Positions 1 through 12,000 of a stretch of DNA of 56,894 bases are shown piece after piece (position 1 is the stretch's first letter; every line of letters starts with the position of its first letter). The position numbers and the translations under genes are program-made. The stretch is from Acanthaster planci (lineage: Eukaryota; Echinodermata; Asteroidea; Valvatida; Acanthasteridae): assembly GCF_001949145.1 (NCBI RefSeq), contig NW_019091418.1:968404-1025297 (forward strand). The letters are read 5' to 3'. The notes under the pieces were generated by a model, which searched no databases, was not told the origin of the DNA, and saw only the letters and a list, made by a program, of their open reading frames with translations.

Positions 1-759
1 CCCCAACACCATTCGATGCACACAGAAATACATGTACTGGATGGCCACAATGCAGAAACTCTATTCTCAATGTTCAATATCATTTAACGGATTTCATTTG
101 GAGGAAACCTCTCCATGGTCTTTAGGTTTCATAAATCTACAACATGGGAAAGAGTCCAAGAGTTGGTTGAGAGAATTCATTGATGGTCGAAACAATACAT
201 GGCCTCATAATTTATCTACATCTTGCAAAAAAAAAGGAGATTCCATTGGAAATTATTTTCCGTCACATTTGCCAGTGAGAAAAACACTTTGGTCCCAAGG
301 AAAAAAAGAATTGAGGCTTAATTCTCTATTCCAAAAATGGCAAGTTGCACTGCGTCTGGAGTAAATACATGCAAATGAACTGTGACTTTTTAAAGACAGG
401 TCAGTGTTTGACCTTTTACCTTTAACCCTGAGTATTCTGCAGCAGGTGAAGTCATGCCAAACAGAGGTCCTCAAGCCCTTGAAAATCTGAGACAAAAGTA
501 AAACACAGACGGCTTTAGGAATGCTCAGTTTTAGCCAAAACATGAATCAGGTGCGTTGTGCAAATATGCAAAGGCCCTGAGACAATAAAAAACCCGTGGG
601 GACATTTTCTCTTGGTCGGTGATATCACTGCATTTGTTCTAAACAAAACAATATCCATATGGGGTAATTCTTGGGTTTTTTGATAATCATTTATAATCAC
701 GAGAGCAATCATTTTTTTTTTCCTTCAGATTTTTATTTTTGCCAACCAACCAACAGTAA

Positions 760-1415
760 CCAGGTCGGGGACCAAACCACAGTCTAGCGATGACGCCAGA
801 CTACGCATACGCTGCTCGTTTGTGCAACGATGATGTAATTTTTGAACTATTTTTAGATCAGGTTTGTAGATGACATCGATCTCTTTATCCGCCAAAAACG
901 TAAAAACAAATTCCTCTGACATTGATCAAATTTACAAGACACATGCTACCCAAGATCTAGATGAAACTTCCCTTTCATTTGGTATTTTAAAAGCAGATCG
1001 AGGAGATTTTTCAGTCAAATCTTGCACTGGATGTGTCGAATTCAGTAGGCAGGTGAGTCGAACTCTGCCGACGAAAACGTTTACGTGGAAAAAATGAAGC
1101 TTTGCCGAAGTTTACTTTATGCATGAAAATGTTGCCATTAAAAATTTCCATCGATTCACCATGGCACATTTTTTGTTTCCGTGGCGATTTTCCAAAATAG
1201 CGATCAGAAACAATTTTGCCATAGACTCCAATGGTAACGGCAATGGCGGCAATGTTGGCTGCCGGCATTTCAAATCTCGTTATTTTCCCAAAATCGTGCA
1301 GGAAATTTACATCATTATCAAGTGACCAGATTAAAATTACGTCACTGCTGCTTTAACTAGCGACATGAGCAGAAACTAGGGATGTCGCTAGATTGTGGTT
1401 TGGTCCCCGACCTGG
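760..1415. mobile_element. MITE-like element with about 35-bp terminal inverted repeats
   Basis: CCAGGTCGGGGACCAAACCA at 760 is matched in inverted orientation by the stretch ending at 1415. The arms agree through CTAGCGA, with weaker similarity further inward. The roughly 656-bp element holds no coding sequence I recognise. It lies just past the CDCA7 stop codon, so it may fall in the 3' UTR or just downstream. The superfamily is not clear and no convincing target-site duplication is visible. Confidence 0.6.
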
Positions 1416-1471
1416 TACCTGGGGACCTGGTGACAGGCCTCACTGCACATGAGCTGGGTTTCGGACGACAC

Positions 1472-1612
1472 TTACTTCTCCAGATAATCCTTGACGCTGG
1501 TGTAACCGCTCTCTCTGGCCAGATGGATGAGGATGCCCGTGGCATGGCGTCCTTGCTTCTTGCGACAGAAGCTGCAGTTACAGATGCCACGGCACGGCGG
1601 GCAGATCCAGTC
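1472..1612 (-). CDS. CDCA7: CDCA7 last coding exon (second half of 4CXXC domain)
   Basis: The acceptor TTTTCTAG is followed by 46 codons: [19 protein letters not shown], then the helical tail [14 protein letters not shown] and DYLEK, then TAA. The NP|DW junction recreates the family sequence. The TAA lies inside GAA|GTAAGTG, a strong donor match, so an extra 3' exon with a different C terminus is possible. Confidence 0.88.
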   Translation of the reverse strand, partial: DWICPPCRGICNCSFCRKKQGRHATGILIHLARESGYTSVKDYLEK

Positions 1613-4600
1613 CTAGAAAACAGAGGGCAAAATTGCACAAATGTAATGACTGTGGTACAAGGAGCTGGGAGCTACCATAGAATAAATGTACTGGGCTTTG
1701 TACTAATGAACACAATTATGCAAATAAATCATGGTTTGCGGGAATTGGATGATTTGGAATTAACCTCAGGAGATCATCCAAGTATACCCTAAGATCTTGG
1801 CTGCCCAAACCTTATCTTTTCAAAAACTCGATATGGACGCACAAACACTAATGGTAAGTAATTTGTGAAGTTTCAATTCAATCAAACATAAGGCGCGTAA
1901 TGACGCTCATCTGAAATTCAAGGCCTCACATGTCAGCCTGCGTATAGCCTGTGTCTTGCCCAAGTTTCACAACACTGGTGTCAAAATGACTGCAAGACAG
2001 TGCTGGAAAATTCTTGAAGTTTTGGCGTAGGGAAAAAAAACCTGCTTGGCCGCCACATCGGAGAATAAGTGGGTGAAGGGGCAGATTCAATGCCCTCCCC
2101 CCACCCCTATTAGGGTTAATCAGAGACAAGAGATGGGAAGTGAGACAATACTGCAAAAAGAGAACGAAAAAGAGACGTTCCTCTTGAAGGAAGCAAAATA
2201 TTTCTGCACTTAATATTCTCTTAATCCCTTCTGATTGTATGCATGCACATCACAAACATAAACCGCAAGGCATGGGCAGAGACACAAACATGTCTGACTG
2301 GTGGTGGAACACGCAGATTGCGTCAGTAAGTCAAGTGACCTTGATACAGTGGGTATTAAACATCAACAAACATGGCGTCCTCCCATAGCGAAGTGTGTCA
2401 TAAGTGTCATTAACCAAGAAAATAAAGCTGACAGTCAGTGCAATACTCAGACTACTGATGTGTCAAGTGTGGTACTGAAATCTTCCTTATTTTTGGTAAA
2501 CGACACTTAAAATTTACAAATGATACATTGCAATGGGAGGATGCCATGTTTGATTTAAGATACCCTCTTTATTGGTAGGTCATGTGACTTCCAAGGCGCA
2601 ATCGCTCTACTGGAGATGACCACCAGGAAAATCTAACATCTTGCCTACCGGGTTCAGCAGAGCAGCCTTGGCATCTTCGCCATAGCGATTACGAAGACAA
2701 GGCCCACAGAACTGGCCTCTGACCCCGGTGCAGCCGTCGTAGCGACATATGGTCTTCATGTCAATGGTCTTCTGGCGGCACTGGTGGCAGGTGGTGCCCT
2801 GTAAAAGGCAAGAGTTTTGTAAAAGCAAAGCAAAAAACAAACTTGAATTTGGCAATTCCCAGCATGGTGCCAAAACAATCAATATTAGCATCAGAAAGTG
2901 ACCGACGCTTTGGCACCACTTGGTATTAAGTTCAAGCCAGGAAACTTTACCAATCCCTGGTTGATTTTGCCTGGTACCCAGTATACATTTTGTGCACAAC
3001 TTACCAGGGAAAATTGACCAGTGGTTAAAACATTTGGTCATTGCTAAAACGTCCCTACTGCTGCTGACTGCTTGACGCACATCCAAAAGCCCAAACAGGT
3101 TTGTGCGCATTGAGATGAAAATCAGTCATGTCCACTACGCACCCAGGGGTAAAAATTTCAAGAAAAGGACAACTAAACTGGACAACTGCAGGGCTGGTAA
3201 CTCATAAAATTAACTGGGCCAGAAAAAATGTTACAAGATGGACACTGTAACAGAAGTAATTATGAGAAAACTGTTTGAACACAGTTGACTGTTACATGAT
3301 TAATGTACACATACCAGTGCTGTACATTCTCCACATACCTACCGTAGGTACCTTTATTTCAAAGAAAATGAAGCCTACTTCATTCCTTTTTTACCAAATT
3401 TCTAACTGATTTTCTGGCTTGCAATGGTGCCAATGCTGGAAGACCAATCACTGGCCTCAGTCCACCACACCAGTGGGCATTTCAAACCCTGTACCCAAAA
3501 TGAACATAAACCAACATAACCAGGCCCCTGCTTCGTTCAGGAAGTCCAACACTAGCGTTAAATTCTTCACTGCTTTGTCATGCGCTATTCTCCTTTGGAG
3601 AGAAAATTGCCAGAATACATAAATTTTCCAAAATCTACTAACGTGACTGAAATCCCCAACATGGTGTACAAACACCAATGGCATGCTCTACGAATTGAAC
3701 CAAGCTCTTTGAAATGATCCTGCACCCCACAAAATCCATTCAAATCATACAAAATCTGGAATTGGTATGGTTAGACCAGAATTGTATGCTTTACACACTT
3801 GAGCCAGTGAACACAGCTTCCCGTATGCATCCTCCATGCAAACTAAACCCTGATGGCAGCAGTGCATCCTGGGGTCAGGGGCGGGGCAACTTCCCCCCGC
3901 CCTCTGGACTTGAAGACTTGAAAAAGCTTCAGCACTTGAGAAATAGTATTGCCACCTTTATTCACAGAGAGAGGAATCTTTTGTGGATGAAAACAACATT
4001 GTACAACATTAAATATGACCTCCCTGTGACCCTTGACCTACCACTTCAGCATTGTATTTCTTGTCCCTGACACACTCGGCGACCATTTGCAGTTCCTCCT
4101 CAGTGATGTCTTCAGGTTGCCTTGCTGCCTCATGAGGGCGGTTCAGCCTCCGTCGTTTAGTTGGAGTTGGCAGTTCCTCAACTTCATCCTCGTATACTTC
4201 AAAATCAGAGTCGGAATCGTTGCCCGAGTCCAGGGAGGATTTCTTGAATGTTGGACCAAACTTAATAATAAGTTTCTGCAAAAAAACAGACAATGAAAAT
4301 CTTAATTTTTAAATTTCAAACAAACAAAAACATTTTTACTTTAAGAAAACGACAAGACAATTGCATCTCAAATGAGACAGGGTTGGAACAAACCCAAGAA
4401 ATTCTCTCTGCCTTATTAAACTTTACAATTAGACAGTTCTTCGAAGTGATTACATCAAAATGAAATAATGAACTAGCAAAACATCTGCAGTAAGAATGTC
4501 TTTGTCAAAAACAGATTAGACAGCTGCTCTTCCAACATAACCCTGCTAAATACAACTTATTCAAACAGCCATCAGAAATTTGTTGTGGAGGGCTTGTACC

Positions 4601-7600
4601 CCTATATAAACAAGCAACAACACAATAAAATCCTTGGCTGTGTTTCGTTGCATTGTGCCATTTCCCCATTTCACCCGTGCTAAATTTTTACAGACTACCT
4701 AGAGAAAAATTGACGGCCTCAGGAATTACAGATGCAAGAAGAGTGATTCCGCGTAAACGGTCGCACCATTTCTTGGGCCACACCCACCTCCCCTTCTTTG
4801 ACGGGAAACAAGTCTTCGTCATCGACATAAACTTTGACCTCATCCTCCTCTCCAGTCTCCGCCCTTCTCTTCTGCCTCGTGGTCTGGATCAAGGAGGGGC
4901 GCTGAAAGAGCGGTGATCTCAGCCGTGCCTTGCGGGCAGGGTTGCGCCTCCGGATGAAACTGCAATCCAGCGATTTCCTTGTCTTGGGAGATCGCTGCAG
5001 CATAACGAAAAAGGAAGGACAGAGTCATTGTGAACATGGTGAAGTTATGAATACACACTAAAGACCAGTTCATACGAAGGGCGAACATGAAAGCAAGGCC
5101 AATTTGACATCACTAAAGATTTGCAGCAAAATTTCGCTTGAATAAACGTGTTCAACTTTTGCAAATTCTCAGTGAAAATACTTTATCTTGTGTCACAAAG
5201 TCATGCTCACTTTAGCATAAAGCATAAACCAGCCTTGAGGGCTATCGGTGAGGACAAACTGAGTCTTAAGACTCTGAATAAAGAACAAAGTACAAGAATG
5301 GGCAGAATTAAAATTGATATCAAAATGAGTACAAAAGTACAGACCTGTAACCAATATTTGTACATTTATCAATTTAAAGGTCTTTATAAATGCCAGGTGT
5401 GTGTATCTCATTCTAAGCGAGATATGTGGTTCTAAAACCAACTTTCATGCAGAGACTCACCATTGTGCAAATCATAACCCTCTCGGGTGTATGTAAAATT
5501 ATATTGAAATTGGAGGATTTGGGACTGTTAGGGCTCTCTCAAATATCTTCAGCTTGAGTGTGAGTCTGAGTGTAGCTTTAAGTAGAGTAAGGCACTGGCA
5601 GGTCAACTGTAAGTTGGGGAAAGAATCTAATTGGACATCCTCTGAGCACAGGTGGAAGTTTACTATCTGCAAGGCTCCAACTGTCAGTCACCGCTGTCAC
5701 CAAATGCGGCTGTGGCTTTGTTTTTCAACACTGACACACACTACACAGCCGCAGCCACAGACAGAAATACAACATGTCAGGCAGTCTCTTTAATGGTTAA
5801 ATCTCTCACCTTGGGTGACTTTGAGCGACGACGAGGCAAGCCAGGCATCCCTCCAATGTCCGACAGCAACTTACTCAGCTGTGTAAATGGGAAAAACATG
5901 AGATTAGTCAAGTAGAGGGGACAAGCCCCACTTTACAGTGTTTTCCACAGGGGAGTGTAGCAGGGCAGGCCACCCTGCTAAAACTAACATCACCACGCTA
6001 AAAGTTTCACCACCCTGCTTTTTTTCATTGGATTTTTCCCCTTGGCCACTGTCTGCAGTTTATCTAAGTAGGAAGAAGTTAACCGCAATATGTGGAACAA
6101 ACACGAAGAGTTTGCCAGCATTAATATTCAGCAGTATTGCAGTAACATTCACAATCAAACAGGTGGAAATGGGGCATGAAATCCAGATGTTTCCAGAATT
6201 CTATGAATGGCTCACCATGGCTTTGTTTTCCTCAATATTCTTCTGTCTTCGCAACTCATAGCTCTCATCTTCAGTGTCAATTTCCGATAGCTGTAGGGGA
6301 AAAACGATTCGGCGTCCGAATTGTGTTAAACCAAAAATGCCTTCAAATTTATTTCATCTGCTGCAAAAAACAACTGGGATTCACAAGTTTTAAGTTCAAA
6401 GTGACTGAAGCATTTTGCCGGCTGGAGAATTGGATGCATTCTAGGAGTCTGGGGGAAGTGAGGTGTCAGTGCCTAATGCCAGCAAAGGGCGCCAGCCAGG
6501 AAACACTGTGGAGTGGTGCAGTGGAGCCCCTGCTGGTCAGCCACAGAGACCCATTGCTGGACGCCACAAGCACGGTCGTTTTTTCTTGCCATGTTTGGCA
6601 GGTTACTCTCAGTGTTTTTCTAGTCTGAGCTTAAAAACGACAGGTTGCTTTCTATACACATCCCCTGTGGACATACTGGCATTCGCGTACTTCCTGGCTA
6701 GTATATTCCATATAAACCTACATTGTAGCTAGTATATTGCCACTTAACAGCCTGTACATAAACCCTATGAGACTAACTCGTCTGAAAAATTACAAGTGTT
6801 TACTAAGTGAATACCTCAATATTGGACTTTTTGGGACATTTTATTTTTACTGCGTTAAAGCAGGGTAATATTAAAGCCACTGTTGGGAAAAATTAGTGCC
6901 ACCCGTATATAGAATTCTTTCCCATTAGGTACTTCCGGACATAAGGAAGTTGTGAACGAAATTTCAGCTTCCTCTGTCCTGCAGGCCTACATGTAAAAGT
7001 GTGAAAAAGGGTGGTGTAAATTATTAATTAGGGAGCTACATGATTTTGGGAAGAGTTCCATATACAGACGCCAGTAATTCTTCCTTAAAGTGACTTCACA
7101 GCCACCAGCAGACAAAAATATGTCCTGAAAAGTTCAATTCAGGAGGGAAAAGAACCGCAGAAAAACACTTCTTTTTTTCTTCAGACCAGTCCCATAGGGT
7201 TAGTGCACACGGTGTCAAGTGGCATCCTATGTATGGAATTCTTTCCACGAGTTCGTACCCTCGACCTTCGACGTTAGTCAAAATGCAGTGGCCCTAATGA
7301 GACATCATCAGACTGACCTGGCATGATGTGCTTGGGTAAAAAACTTAATCACAGCAACATGTAGACTGCAAAAAGTTCAAAGCAAACAAATCACTGGACA
7401 TGCAGGTCACTTTTTTCCAGTCAAGTCACGGTCAGTAGGCCTACATTGTACATGTATATTTATGATATTTTTCTGCTTTCAACTGGCCAACAACACACAG
7501 GCCTACAACAGGTATGATACATGTAGGTAGGCCTAGGCCTACAAAATAATTACACCTATTTGTATTAGAACATTCTCCTTTGGCCTACAATTTGTAGGTC

Positions 7601-8872
7601 CTCTATGTATATGAGCACCCAATCTTTGCAGAAATATCAACTTTTGGTTGGTTTTGATTCATTTGCAATGGACAACTGTCCCATTGATGTTTAATAGAGG
7701 GCCTGGGCTTCAAGTTTCATTTAGGCCTAGGCCTAGTAGTAGTACGTTAGTATTAGGCCTAAAGTTATTAGGCCTACATGTATCTGGAGTTCTGATAATA
7801 TTTGGGTGGGATTTAACACTCTGTGAACTGAGCCTGGTCTGGGTGGCTTTGTAGGCCTATTCTTTGTCTTTTGGCACCGACGGCCAACCATACTTTAGTG
7901 AGTTTTACTGGGCCCTACAACTTACAAGCAAAAAAATGACTGTCGTCTGTCAGTCTGCGGTGTGAGAGGGGCCTTGCTTGGCCAAAAAATATGAGCCCCA
8001 TTCGAACATTGGGCAAGGGGCTAGCTTTGTCCTCAAACTTGCAGCAATGATTCCTCATATATCCGTAATTCAGATTTTGAAATCTGCTTCCACCCCTTAG
8101 ATTGAACAACACAACTGCCAGAAGACTCAGAGTCAGTTCCACGACTACACTAGTTAGTTGTACCCAATGTGTAAAACTGATAGATACATGAAATCTACAA
8201 TCCTAGTTTTAGCTAAACTTTTGTAATTCGTAATATTTTTACTCATATGTGGGGGTAAGACTTTGTCATTTCATCAACTCCCCTGAATGAACTGTCTTCA
8301 ATGTTGTCGTTTTTTTTCCCCTGTTTGGTGAACATAGATTTATAACTTAATTTTTCATAATTTTTATTTTTACTTGTTAAAATTATGAATCATTTTCCTC
8401 TTATCATTTTATATTCCCTCCTACTATGTGATGCCTATAGATGATTGTAAATGGGGTTTTATCAGCGACCCTGATGTGGCTGCCTACCGTGTATGTTTTA
8501 ATTGAATAAACCCGAATACATAAATAAATAAATGTGACAACAGCACATGAAAAGAGTAGTAAATACATGTACATGTAGGTCCTAGGCCTACATTACATGG
8601 GACATGCATTACGACAAGCCCTAGTCACGCTGATCGATTGAGAAATAACGTACAAAGCAAATTAGGTCAGCTTTTTTTTTTACATGAAGCTCCACCACTG
8701 TCCGCGGGCTAAGCCACTTGACATTGTGTTCGACTTCGAGTCGACTTTTTTTGTAGTTTTATGCTTGCGGACATTCATGACACTCTAAAATCCTTGGTGG
8801 TGTGCAATGACAGCGATCAGAACTGATCAACAGTGATGATATAACCTGCCTTACCTTTCGATTTGGGGCCAT
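1472..8872 (-). CDS. CDCA7: CDCA7-family 4CXXC zinc-finger protein (7 coding exons)
   Basis: Coding exons, in transcript order: 8872-8855, 6290-6216, 5878-5810, 4994-4788, 4275-4042, 2798-2649, 1612-1472. All introns are GT-AG and every junction is phase 0, giving 297 aa. Seen: a [14 protein letters not shown] segment followed by MPG (residues about 21-43), a basic [14 protein letters not shown] stretch, an acidic/Ser patch, EDITEEEL just before the finger domain, then [25 protein letters not shown] and [15 protein letters not shown] (about 202-270). These motifs in this order define the CDCA7/CDCA7L family. Known: CDCA7 recruits and activates the HELLS remodeler, its zinc finger is mutated in ICF syndrome, and it works in the nucleus in maintenance of DNA methylation. 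It is shorter than vertebrate CDCA7 (about 370 aa), mainly at the N terminus. The reading frame stays open upstream of the chosen ATG, so a longer N terminus is possible. Family assignment is near certain; terminal exons are less so. Confidence 0.93.
2649..2798 (-). CDS. CDCA7: CDCA7 coding exon 6 (first half of 4CXXC domain)
   Basis: 50 codons between a TTTTACAG acceptor and a CCG|GTAGGC donor. Encodes [37 protein letters not shown] and ALLNP. The CxxC pairs, the arginine of CHQCRQK, the glycine of GVRGQFC and the NRYG tail all match the family. Confidence 0.95.
4042..4275 (-). CDS. CDCA7: CDCA7 coding exon 5
   Basis: 78 codons between a TTTTTTTGCAG acceptor and a GTAGGT donor. It carries [13 protein letters not shown] (acidic, possible CK2 sites), a basic [10 protein letters not shown] stretch that could act as a nuclear localisation signal, and [22 protein letters not shown], which directly precedes the zinc-finger domain in this family. 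Confidence 0.9.
4788..4994 (-). CDS. CDCA7: CDCA7 coding exon 4
   Basis: 69 codons between a GCTGCAG acceptor and a GAG|GTGGGT donor. The exon starts [13 protein letters not shown] and holds [14 protein letters not shown], matching the basic SRRNPERRAR-type segment of vertebrate CDCA7. It then turns acidic ([16 protein letters not shown]). Confidence 0.85.
5070..5250 (+). repeat. Dispersed repeat family A, copy 1
   Basis: AATTTGACATCAC, TTTGCAGCAAAAT, GTGTTCAACTYTTGCAAAT, TTCACTTT and AACCAGCC occur here in the same order and spacing as at 39675-39880. Intronic in CDCA7. Confidence 0.65.
5473..5537 (-). repeat. Dispersed repeat family B, copy 1
   Basis: On the minus strand: CCCTAACAGTCCCAAATCCT, then CCAATTT, AATAT and ATTTTACATACACCC. 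It is nearly identical over about 60 bp to 51283-51335. Confidence 0.7.
5670..5790. repeat. Source intron segment with GTGGCTGCGGC inverted repeat
   Basis: Part of the CDCA7 intron after exon 3. It contains a hairpin between TGCGGCTGTG and CACAGCCGCA, and it is the counterpart of the copy at 13620-13720. Confidence 0.6.
5810..5878 (-). CDS. CDCA7: CDCA7 coding exon 3
   Basis: 23 codons ([20 protein letters not shown]...) between a TTTACACAG acceptor and a GTGAGA donor. They complete the KAM-LSKLL...MPG family motif. A decayed copy of this exon with flanking intron lies at about 13530-13720 on the other strand. Confidence 0.9.
6216..6290 (-). CDS. CDCA7: CDCA7 coding exon 2
   Basis: 25 codons between a CCCCTACAG acceptor and a GTGAGC donor. 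They encode an acidic stretch and then [15 protein letters not shown], the first half of the conserved NIKENKAM-LAKL segment seen in vertebrate CDCA7 and CDCA7L. Confidence 0.88.
6721..6793 (-). repeat. Dispersed repeat family C, copy 1
   Basis: The minus strand reads TTTTTCAGACGAGTTAGTCT then CATAGGGTTTATGTACAGGC. It is related to the copies at 7185-7250, 21952-22012 and 31961-32030. Confidence 0.5.
7185..7250 (+). repeat. Dispersed repeat family C, copy 2
   Basis: ACCAGTCCCATAGGGTTAGT then GCACACGGTGTCA, followed by ATCCTATGTATGGAATTCTT. Same order of blocks as the other three copies. Confidence 0.55.
7435..7860. repeat. AGGCCTA-rich cluster
   Basis: The palindromic core TAGGCCTA and variants recur many times, for example TAGGCCTAGGCCTAC near 7530 and the runs near 7725-7775. 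They are mixed with a few ACATGTA motifs. It is a low-complexity, partly self-complementary stretch in CDCA7 intron 1 with no coding sequence. Confidence 0.6.
8440..8535 (+). mobile_element. Possible retroposon 3' tail
   Basis: The stretch ends in GAATAAACCCGAATACATAAATAAATAAATG. An AATAAA followed by a short (AAAT)n tail resembles the 3' end of non-LTR elements. No reverse transcriptase coding sequence is seen, so this would be a short 5'-truncated fragment in CDCA7 intron 1. Confidence 0.3.
8560..8600. repeat. ACATGTA / AGGCCTA patch in CDCA7 intron 1
   Basis: ACATGTACATGTAGG is followed by CCTAGGCCTACAT: one short example where the two palindromic motif families abut. Confidence 0.5.
8855..8872 (-). 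CDS. CDCA7: CDCA7 coding exon 1 (MAPNRK)
   Basis: The ATG at 8872-8870 has G at +4 and is followed by six codons and a GTAAGG donor. It joins in phase to exon 2. The same frame is open upstream past 9000 with further ATGs, so the start is the weakest point of the model. I chose this ATG because it is nearest the donor and lies downstream of a GC-rich promoter-like stretch. Confidence 0.6.
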
Positions 8873-8949
8873 TTCGTAACTCTTTTCTGGAAACGTTACG
8901 CCTTCTTTGACTCCTCCCGTCGCCGCGCTCCCAGTTAATGACGATGGCA

Positions 8950-8955
8950 CACGTG
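8950..8955. promoter_or_regulatory. CACGTG E-box upstream of CDCA7
   Basis: A palindromic CACGTG lies about 78 bp upstream of the CDCA7 start codon, in a locally CpG-rich stretch (8885-8970). Vertebrate CDCA7 (JPO1) is a known Myc target. The motif is seen; its use is inference. Confidence 0.35.
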
Positions 8956-9099
8956 GGTTTAAATCGCGGGCAAAAACACAATAGGTGGAAGCCATTCCAT
9001 TGATTTCAGATCTCACCAGCAACGCGTTTAAGTAGTCTAGGAACCAGACAGGATTGCTAAATATAGCCACGATTCCCAGGGGCCCAAAATGTTCAACGC

Positions 9100-12000
9100 G
9101 TTGGCAGAGGGGTGACGGGAAAGGGGAGGGGCATAACAGAGTAATTTAAAGAAGTAGCTCCAGTCTTGACAAGCCCTTAAAGAATTCGTTCTCGTAAAAA
9201 ATCTTGTCTGTGCATCAAACACTAAGAAATACCATGGAAATACCGTAACGGAGGAGAGCCCGTGTAAAATAGGAAGCTGACTAGGTCAGGTAAAAAAATG
9301 GCTAGATTGGCCTATTCATAGGGAAATGTATACGGAGGGAGATAGAAAAAAAGAACGTACGGAGAGCAAACTAGGCCAAAGAAACAAAAGAATACTTGTA
9401 TTTCACATCGTCCTTCCACGGATAGTGCTGAATGGGTTACAGTACAAACACGCTCAAGTTATATCATGAAAATAAACTTGTAAGGCAACATTTTACCTGG
9501 TGATAGTGACGGAAGCCCATGTTTTAAATATTTCAAGCTTAAAGAACTGCCTTGCACATTTGTTATAAAATAGGCAATTCAACACTGATTCAATATACAA
9601 ACAGAGACCGTTTTCCAACTGCACCCATGACGGTTTATTTCCTACACTGTTAAGTATTATTATTTTTTTAACTCTGCAGCAACAGAACTCACGATCCTGA
9701 GTCCATTTTCAGTTTTAAGAGCTTTCAAATACTTGTTCAAAAAAGGCCAGGAGAAACGAGATTTTCAAAATCATCCTCTTTCAGTAATTCTGGCTTGAAA
9801 ATTAACGCTGCAACTTGTTACTATGGGGGAAACAGTATTGACATCACGTAGCCTTTGTACAAGTCCTTCTGTTGGGTTCTAATCCAAACTGTATCACAAT
9901 GTATAAAGACAATGGACGTGAATTTAAAGGTACGACTTGAAATGCACCTTGTGACAATTCACTTTTACTTTTCCAATCCGTATTGCACCTTTCTATGTGT
10001 TGTTTCATCTTTGGCAAAAGATTTCGTGCAAAACCTGTCCTCAGAACTGTACATGAAGTCCATTTGCCAAAATATTTTTTATGTTCATTTATTGCGTTTC
10101 AAGTTTTTCAACAGCAAATCTCTGTCTAAATTAACCCCAACCTGAAATAGCTTCTTTTGTGAGAAAGTTACGGCACAGATCCTATACTGCACATGTTCAA
10201 ATCATATCCATGACAGAAGATTTACATGAAAACATATTTTGTCTTGTGTCTGGCAGACAGACCTGTGGGGTATTTTCCCTTTACGGCTCACATTGCAACA
10301 GCTGGCTCAATATTATTCCTCTACCAGGCAGCAGACGATTTATTCAGACATTCAGTCCTCTGAACTACACAAAATAGCACACCATTTTGAGGTGCAACTT
10401 TGTCTCAATAGTAACAGTTTCTCTTTGAGTTTATTCACTGTTACTGCGATGTCACATTTCACACTGAGGGGTTCTCAGCAAAAGATTTACTTGCTCAAAT
10501 GTCTTATCACGCCCAATTACTGACTGAAATGAACCGCCATGCCCCACACAGAAAACCGATCATGGTGAAAATGCCAACATTTTAGAATGCATCGCCACAA
10601 CGTGCGTTCTTCTGTTGTTACACCACGTTAACTTCCACAGAAACACTCTTTTCTTACAAATTCAACATTTCATTTCCATTTCATTGCATGATAATCTTGG
10701 TTCATAAGCAAGTTCTAATGACGAAACGCTGCTTTCAATCAGAAGAAATACATTTAATGGCACTTTTAAGAATAGGCTGATGAGAGCAATGAAAGAACTT
10801 ACGTCTCTAAAGGTATATTATTCATACATTTCTGGATATGAATCAATCTCGATGAAACCACCACCTTAAATTCTGTTTCACCCTTAAGCTTACATTATTT
10901 CTACAAAACTATCCCAAACCTCTGAAGCCCACAAAATCATAAAATAATGGTACAAAACTATTACCCTAAAAATGAAAACAATAACAACAAAAGGCAAACC
11001 ATTTATATGCAATGCAGCATTTAAATGGTGTCAATTAGAAATAGAAGTGACCCCAAGAGAATAAAAAGCTGCCTTTAATCAACCAGAAAACCCCATTTTT
11101 ATATATCGTTCTGTAATTTACACCAGAAAGGGTAACATGTTTCTTATCAAGACTTCCTAGAAGCATATAATGATCCTTATGAGTGAATGCACATAGGGTA
11201 CAGTTTGATCAGCGAAAATTAATCACCCACTGGTTACTATTACCTGGTACCAAGGAGTTATTTTATGAACTTATTACAAATGAAAGGCGACTGCTGGTTA
11301 ACAAACAGTCACTAATCACACCTGACATAAGGTAGGCTTTGCTGTTTGAACTGTCACTGTCACTGCCAGCCAGGTAGGTGCACAAACCCAGTTTTCGTCT
11401 ACAACCCAAGAGGCACAACAGTAATCTCGGTCATGGTAGGCCCTTTTTTTCTATGAAATTGCTTGAAAACTGCCCATGCTCTTTGTTGCAAAAGACAATG
11501 ACAAATACAGTCTTATCGTTGAAACTGTTGTAACATATTCAGAGCGACATGTCCTGTATGCAAAACAATGTTCAATCAATACTATTTGCCAAAGATAAAC
11601 ATGTAGTTCTAATACCTCTGCTTCGGTTTGTCAAAATTCCCAAAGGTCGGGAAACAAAACCAGAGAATGTGAATCCAAGTAGATAACATTTTCAGTGCAG
11701 AAACATGTAGCTGGTGCCCTCAGTCCTAAATGTTAGTGAAAATGTAATAAAAGATAAGCAAGTGTCATGCAATATATGAAAAACCCCACACTACTGTTGC
11801 TATAGACCAGCCAATCAGCATTGAGGATTTTAGCTTGGGTGAAAGCAACAATGCATACTCAAACCTGATATACATGAAATGCATCTTTAAATGACAGAAC
11901 AGACTGCAGATTAATATTTTAAAAAGACATGTGAGAAAATACTAAAATATTCAATACAACTTTACATAGTACTGAGCTGGTTCAACAGAAGACCTTAAGG

